Source of the DNA: Gnetum montanum
Lineage: Eukaryota; Streptophyta; Gnetopsida; Gnetales; Gnetaceae
Length of the DNA: 64,000 bases
NCBI GenBank assembly: GCA_015680685.1
Contig: MNCI01002098.1
Coordinates: 285,625-349,624 of the forward strand
Direction: 5' to 3'
The position numbers and the translations under genes are program-made. Shown one piece after another: positions 59,492-64,000 of this stretch; the stretch's first letter is position 1; the number at the start of each line of letters is the position of its first letter. The notes below the pieces were generated by a model. It searched no databases and had not been told where the DNA came from. It saw nothing but the letters and a program-made list of their open reading frames with translations.

Positions 59492-60059
59492 CAAAAGAAA
59501 ATTTGCAATAAATACAAAATGTCAAAGAATCATTAAAAAGGAAAGCATTTAAAACCTAATTAGCAATTTGAATTTGCTTTTGGGCACTTTTCCTTTTGAA
59601 TATCACTTGACCTTTGTTCACTTGATCCTTGTCTAGTGCGTAGTTTCTAGTTAAAATCAAAGGTGTTAATAAAATAAAATTTAATGAGTTTAAAATATCC
59701 ACAACAAAAAAAAAACTTTAATAAAAAGGTGAACCTTGAAACTTAGTTCCCTTGCCTTGTTCCTCCTTGGACTTGCTTCTCCCATGCCTCCTTCTAAATG
59801 AGTATGTAGTCTAAAGTTTACTAGCACATGAAATAACATGGGAAAAAATAATTAATAAATGAAAGAAAAATAAAAAATAGAATTCTATATATTTTCTATT
59901 CCTTCTAGATTGCAAGACTATGTGAGAGTTTTTCTTATCCCTCTTAAAACCTTTAATTTGAACTCTTACAACTCTGCCTTCCTCAAGGAATTTGGGGTAT
60001 AACCTAGTGTTGGAGTGAGTAAAATCATTATCAAGGTCATAAGCAAGGATATACATCAA

Positions 60060-61245
60060 ATGATATAAGGTTTTATTGAAGCTCTATGGTAAGGAATAAA
60101 TCAATGAAATAGAAGAGGGACCAATCATACACCTTACGATTTTTAGCATAATGGATTAAGAAGATTAAATAAGTAGAAATATAGGAAGCATGAAAATTCT
60201 ATAAAATCTTACTATATATGAAAAAACATATTTGAAAATATATTTTGTCATTAAAATCAACTTCAAATTTTTTTTTCATGAAATGTGGAAGGAATTTAGA
60301 TAGTCACAGAAACTTTTCTTGCAAAAATTATTGAATTTATAAGATTTTAAACTGAGAATAAGAGTATTCTCATCGAAATGGAAACCTAAGACTTTTTGTA
60401 TGAGTATAGGTGTAATCATAGCTATCTCAAAAAGAATTTTCCAACAAGTACTACTCTAGGGATGGTAAATGTTACATCTTTACAATAAATAGTCTTAAAT
60501 ATAAGAAAAATTAATAGTTTGGACAACTTAAAAGTTTTTATATATTCAAAACCCTCAACTTCTAGTAGACCACAAACCAAATCAGTGGCTTCAACTACAT
60601 TATTTAGATGTAAATAATGAAAATAGAATCCTTGCTACTTGTGGTAGTAGTAGAAGTCTAATCAAAATTCTTGGGAGATGCCATTTTACTAACTTTGCTT
60701 CACTAAACAATCTTTGCTATTCCAATGCTAATTTAAGGATTATATGTTGAAAGACCTATACTTCCTTAGGTTTATAGAAAAAATTAACAATTTTCATAAT
60801 AGTTGGAAGGTTAAGTTACCAAGAGAGAAGTGTCATTCAAATTTTAGTTAACAAATTAATTAATTAATATTAACTGATGATTAATTTTTCTAATTTTACA
60901 AATTTCAGGCTTAGTGAACTGGAGATATCTTAAGTTTAATATATCTTAAGGTTTAAGATAATTCCAACAGTTCAATATATCCAAATTAGACATAAATTCA
61001 CAAAATATCACATTTCTTGGTAAATGTTCCACTAATTAATAATTTAAAAAAGTTAAATTTTATTTTAAATATACTTGAATGTCCATTATGAGGTTTGAAT
61101 TTTGATTTTAAGGCCCAATTTCTATTTGCAAAAATTAACCAAAATAAAAAATAAAAATTAGGACCTAGAAAAATATCAATGGCATGTTTCACAGTTCTTT
61201 TAGGTGGTAATTTTCTAGTTTCACCCAAAGAATTAAGGATCATCA
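60060..61245. other. AT-rich stretch, nothing recognised
   Basis: No protein motif or repeat is seen. It could contain upstream exons or introns of the minus-strand gene ending at 57591, but none is legible. Confidence 0.45.
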
Positions 61246-61405
61246 CCTAGATCTATAGTGCTCATCCCACTAAGTGGGGTCCTTGGAGGGTTGGTAGATG
61301 AGTGAAAGCTTAATCTCTTTCAGTGGTTGTACATAGGCTCAACCCTAGGTCTTCAACTTGACAAATGAGCACCTTACCATAACTCCAAATGATCATCCTT
61401 GATTC
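61246..61405 (-). repeat. SINE-like repeat, same family as 4914-5070
   Basis: On minus, TGGTAAGGTGCTCATTTGTC is followed by CTAGGGTTGAGCCTATG and then CTTTCACTCATCTACCAACC, parallel to the 4914 copy. A and B boxes are recognisable but decayed. Confidence 0.4.
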
Positions 61406-61419
61406 TTTGGTTTCACCAA

Positions 61420-61920
61420 ATATTAAATTGCCGTATCCCTTAAGTTCATTTGGAATCTCAATGTGGAAGGTTTTTGAGATTGAATTACTTTCACAATGAA
61501 CATAGTAGCACCTTTCTTAACTAGCCTCTTGACTTGTTTAATGATTATGATATGAATTTGTGTTGTTATTCCTACCGCCCTTAGAATTCTAACTTTGTCA
61601 GTGGTTGGAAATTTCAAAATACAAGTTCTAAAATGCATGGTAACATTAACTTTTTGTAAGAAAGACATTTCTAAAATTGGATCAACATCTCCTAATTAAA
61701 ACTCAAAAAATTCACCAACAAAAGAAATTTCTTGAAGAATAAAGTTAAGTTCACTATAGATGGTATGCTTACTCATTATTGTTCTATTTGCAAGATCCAC
61801 TTTAACAACTTTCTTAGAAGGTAGGTTTAATATTAATGTCTTAGCTAGGGTTGATGAAATAAAATGATCACTTGCACCACTATCAATAAAAAATTTAACC
61901 TTTTGAACCTTCAAAAATGA
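61420..61920 (-). pseudogene. Ty3/gypsy aspartic protease
   Basis: Read on minus from 61914: KVKFFIDSGASDHFISSTLA keeps the catalytic Asp-Ser-Gly. VDLANRTI, then FILQEISFVGEFFEF, then after a single TAA stop LGDVDPILEMSFLQK (the usual LG-D-x-ILG-x-WL motif) and a FRTCILKF strand. The remainder to 61423 stays open. This is the best-preserved protease in the window. The pattern is that of chromovirus-type gypsy elements rather than the Tat or Athila proteases elsewhere here. Confidence 0.75.
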
Positions 61921-62484
61921 CTAAAGAAAATTAAAATTTCCTCAAACCTAACTTAGTTGATGCTAAAATTTTCTTGGTCAAGTTAGTTACTTGATCTTTT
62001 TCTTTGGCCACATTGGTATTAAGTTTCTAGTTTCTATTTTAATTATTCCTTTGGATCCTTTCTCATAATTTAAAGAAATCTTACTTAAATTAATCTTCAC
62101 TATAAGCAAATCATATGGATTGAGTTCTCTTATTAGGTGTCTCTTCCATATTTGCTTGTCAAATAGTTGTATTTTATACTTAGTTTGATTCCTTGTAATC
62201 ATTGGAAATTTTATATGTTTCATCCTTTGTCTATGGATTATGGGTGTGTGTCTAGAGATGTAATTAGGCATGTAGTTTATCAATGAACCCTAATAACTTG
62301 TATACTTAGGGAGGTCACTAAATTCTTTGTAATAATCTTCCATAAATTTTCAACTTAATCTCAATGAGTGGGACTATATTTTATGAATATTAAGAAAGGA
62401 TTTTGGCATAATTTATGTTCTAATTTAGAGCAAAAGTTATGCTAATGCTTAATTAATTCTTAAGACCTCAATCCATTTCACCAT
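61921..62484 (-). other. Possible gag C-terminus upstream of the gypsy protease
   Basis: The 98-codon open stretch 62283-61987 on minus (KQIWKRHLIRELNPYDLLIV; basic ending) sits where gag would be, in a different frame. It lacks a zinc knuckle and I cannot identify it. 62284-62484 holds nothing legible. Confidence 0.3.
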
Positions 62485-63344
62485 TGATGAGTAGTGAGGT
62501 GCCCCTATGCTCAACCATATGAATCACAAGCATTCACACATGATTCGGTCGAATTCCATGGATGGAACTAGTTGTGGCATCTAGATCATTATTCTTTGAT
62601 TGTAGTTCAATGTCTTCCTACTTGGACTATTAGTAGCCTTGTCACATATGGTTTAGTTCAAAGTGAGGTATATGATGTTGTTTCTAATTCTTTGCAACTC
62701 TTGATGATGATAAAAAGGTAAATCAATTAATCTAATGGGTGATGAAAAACAAGATCTAACTAGCCTGTGTGTGATAGGTATCTTCCCTTAATTGTCCATA
62801 TACATCTTGGACTTCATGAGACTTCTTCTAGGATTGCCAAGCATATGTCACTGGTTGTGCCAAATAATAAACTTGTAGGTTACCAAGAATCTACCACCTA
62901 AATGCTCGTGATTATGGGATATGCATTCTACTTAATGATAGGAATAGTAAAAAATAATAAATGAAAAAATTTAACTAAAGAAAGAAGTAAATAATTAATA
63001 ATTTAAAGCAATAATAATCTAAGTGGATGTTGTAATGATGGAATTAATCTTGATCTTTATTGCTAGTCATGTAACATGTCCAAGTACACCACACTTGAAT
63101 AAGGTGTTGTACGATAACAAACATCACACTGTGGACATGTACTAGGAATAACAACTCTAAGAAAAAGAAAGTGAAAACTAAAACTATCTCTCTACTTTCT
63201 ACATTCTACATGATCTCTCATTTGGACATCCAAGTGTTGTATTTATAGACCATCCTAGATGAGGTGATGTTAGGTATCTGACGTTGCTTACTAGCCTTTA
63301 CATCAGGTACACAATGTTGAGGCTTTGACATCATGAATCTTACA
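62485..63344 (-). mobile_element. LTR B copy, reverse orientation
   Basis: It starts TGATGAGTAGTGAGG (the inverted 3' end of family B) and follows the 5222 copy throughout, including the TATTTATAG motif near 63240. Its upper end is placed at TTACATCA (63344) by analogy. No TSD: the flanks are ACCAT and AGGGT. Whether it is solo or paired is open. Confidence 0.7.
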
Positions 63345-63359
63345 TCAAGGGTTAGCTAT

Positions 63360-63650
63360 GATGATAAATGGGTTGAAGTTCATTTCCACAATGACTGAAG
63401 CTGGACTTTTCCAAAGTAGTAGCAAGGGAATCAAGGGGCAATGTGAGACGTTGTTCCTATTTGGGGGTTGGTAGTTCTATAATATCTCCTTGGGCTGATT
63501 GCCTAGTAGTATGGGCCTCTTGGTGAATACTAAAAGACTAGGTCTCCTGCTCAACATGTTTCACCTATTCGCCTTGCTAACCATGGCCACCATGTGGGTG
63601 CTTAGCAATTCTCTGCAAGGGTTACCTTGAGCACCTCTCTTTGGGGCCAT
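63360..63650 (-). pseudogene. Coding start of an unrecognised protein
   Basis: ATG at 63650 (minus) opens MAPKREVLKVTLAEN, a stop at a likely Gln codon, APTWWPWLARRIGETC, another such stop, AGDLVF, and so on to YYFGKVQLQ. It is a coherent, Arg/Trp/Tyr-rich frame interrupted only by TAG/TAA at probable Gln codons. TTGATTGTAG immediately before the ATG could be a 3' splice site. LTR B cuts it off at about 63345. No domain recognised. Confidence 0.4.
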
Positions 63651-63704
63651 CTACAATCAAGAAAAAACCAAGTATTACTAAGGTTATGTTTGTTGTCATC
63701 AAGC

Positions 63705-63712
63705 TATTTATA
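63705..63712 (-). promoter_or_regulatory. TATA box upstream of the 63650 coding start
   Basis: TATAAATA(G) on minus lies 55 bp upstream of the ATG at 63650 in a non-repetitive context, suitably placed for a core promoter. Confidence 0.35.
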
Positions 63713-64000
63713 CCTTACTTATAACCTTAGTTCATTATGTTCATAATGCATATGATTGTAGGGTTGGGAAAATTTTCAAGAAAAATCCCCAAAAAGTGTC
63801 TATCCTCTTTTATGACCCTACAAAATTGGCTTCTTTTTCCTTATATGTGGCTTATAATAATGGTTATGGCCCCAGGGGTTTGAAAAATTGGATTTCTAGC
63901 ATTAACATGAGTGATTTTTCATTTTAACTCCTAAGGGTTTTAACATTCTTATCATTATGATACCTTCTAGGTGATAGCAAATTTCAGAAATTTGGCATAA

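Larger units (their letters stand above)
57591..60059 (-). pseudogene. Second, divergent copy of the unrecognised intron-bearing gene
   Basis: Minus-strand exons interrupted by the solo LTR at 58454-59486. From the 5' side: MMYILAYDLDNDFTHSNTR (60059), FLEEGRVVRVQIKGFKRDKK; GGMGEASPRRNKARELSFK (about 59750); DKDQVNKGQVIFKRKSAQKQ (59610); SLVDFNEESDSIWRP (58345); KLYFVHEDLYPLRESRSYEF (58150-58090); and LELELEKANIANVAIKN to FKLEI, ending at a stop (57591). A GT...AG intron of 68 bp (57843-57910) separates the last two. Three blocks parallel the copy at 20-23.4 kb in the same order: MEEAPPASN..LKFK, GIIEVEQRSAKE and FSNVDINDLD. Function unknown; several stops at Gln codons. Confidence 0.45.

Noticed and set aside
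62480-63349. Solo-LTR status with TSD for the 62485 copy
   Set aside because: The flanks ACCAT and AGGGT do not match; the upper border is only inferred.
1-64000. CRISPR arrays, rRNA genes, organellar insertions or bacterial operons
   Set aside because: None seen. Tandem repeats here lack unique spacers, and no rRNA or plastid gene sequence was recognised.

Overview
The window looks like repeat-dense nuclear DNA of a seed plant with a large genome. It is AT-rich and built almost entirely from nested, decayed LTR retrotransposons (Ty3/gypsy Tat-type, Athila-like and chromovirus; Ty1/copia), a LINE and solo LTRs. No ordinary intact host gene is visible. A gymnosperm is plausible from the depth of decay, but the sequence does not prove it. 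Most premature stops sit where Gln, Arg or Trp codons are expected, and young copies keep CpGs that old copies have lost, as expected for long-methylated repeats.

Layout. 1-4050: one LTR ('family B', plus), an inverted fragment of the same LTR, and a Tat-type gag-protease relic. 5222-6071: solo LTR B with a perfect 5-bp target-site duplication (TSD). 6463-9256: an old chromovirus 3' LTR and pol tail (minus). 9360-12420: Tat-type gag-protease (plus). 12659-19748: a complete non-autonomous Athila-like element with two LTRs, primer-binding site, gag-protease, no polymerase and a near-perfect TSD. 19985-23438: a minus-strand, intron-bearing gene I do not recognise. 24050-27700: an array of hairpin-cored units about 190 bp long. 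28020-31764: Tat pol (plus) ending in a dimeric 32+28 bp tandem array, interrupted by a nearly full-length Tat element in reverse (31765-44009). 44678 to about 46170: a third Tat LTR. 46200-54640: a minus-strand LINE interrupted by a solo LTR B (46639-47531) and a gag-only copia element (47810-53478), both with perfect TSDs. 57591-60059: a second, divergent copy of the intron-bearing gene, interrupted by the youngest solo LTR B (58454-59486). 61246 to the end: a SINE-like fragment, a gypsy protease, another LTR B and a minus-strand coding start behind a TATA box.

The best candidate for something undescribed is the intron-bearing gene family. It lies antisense between the gag-protease and pol blocks of Tat-type sequence, next to a hairpin satellite whose core motif also occurs in the Tat LTRs. 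Its function is unknown, and both copies carry in-frame stops. Two single-N positions flanked by exact duplications (12619, 41056) are most likely assembly joins.
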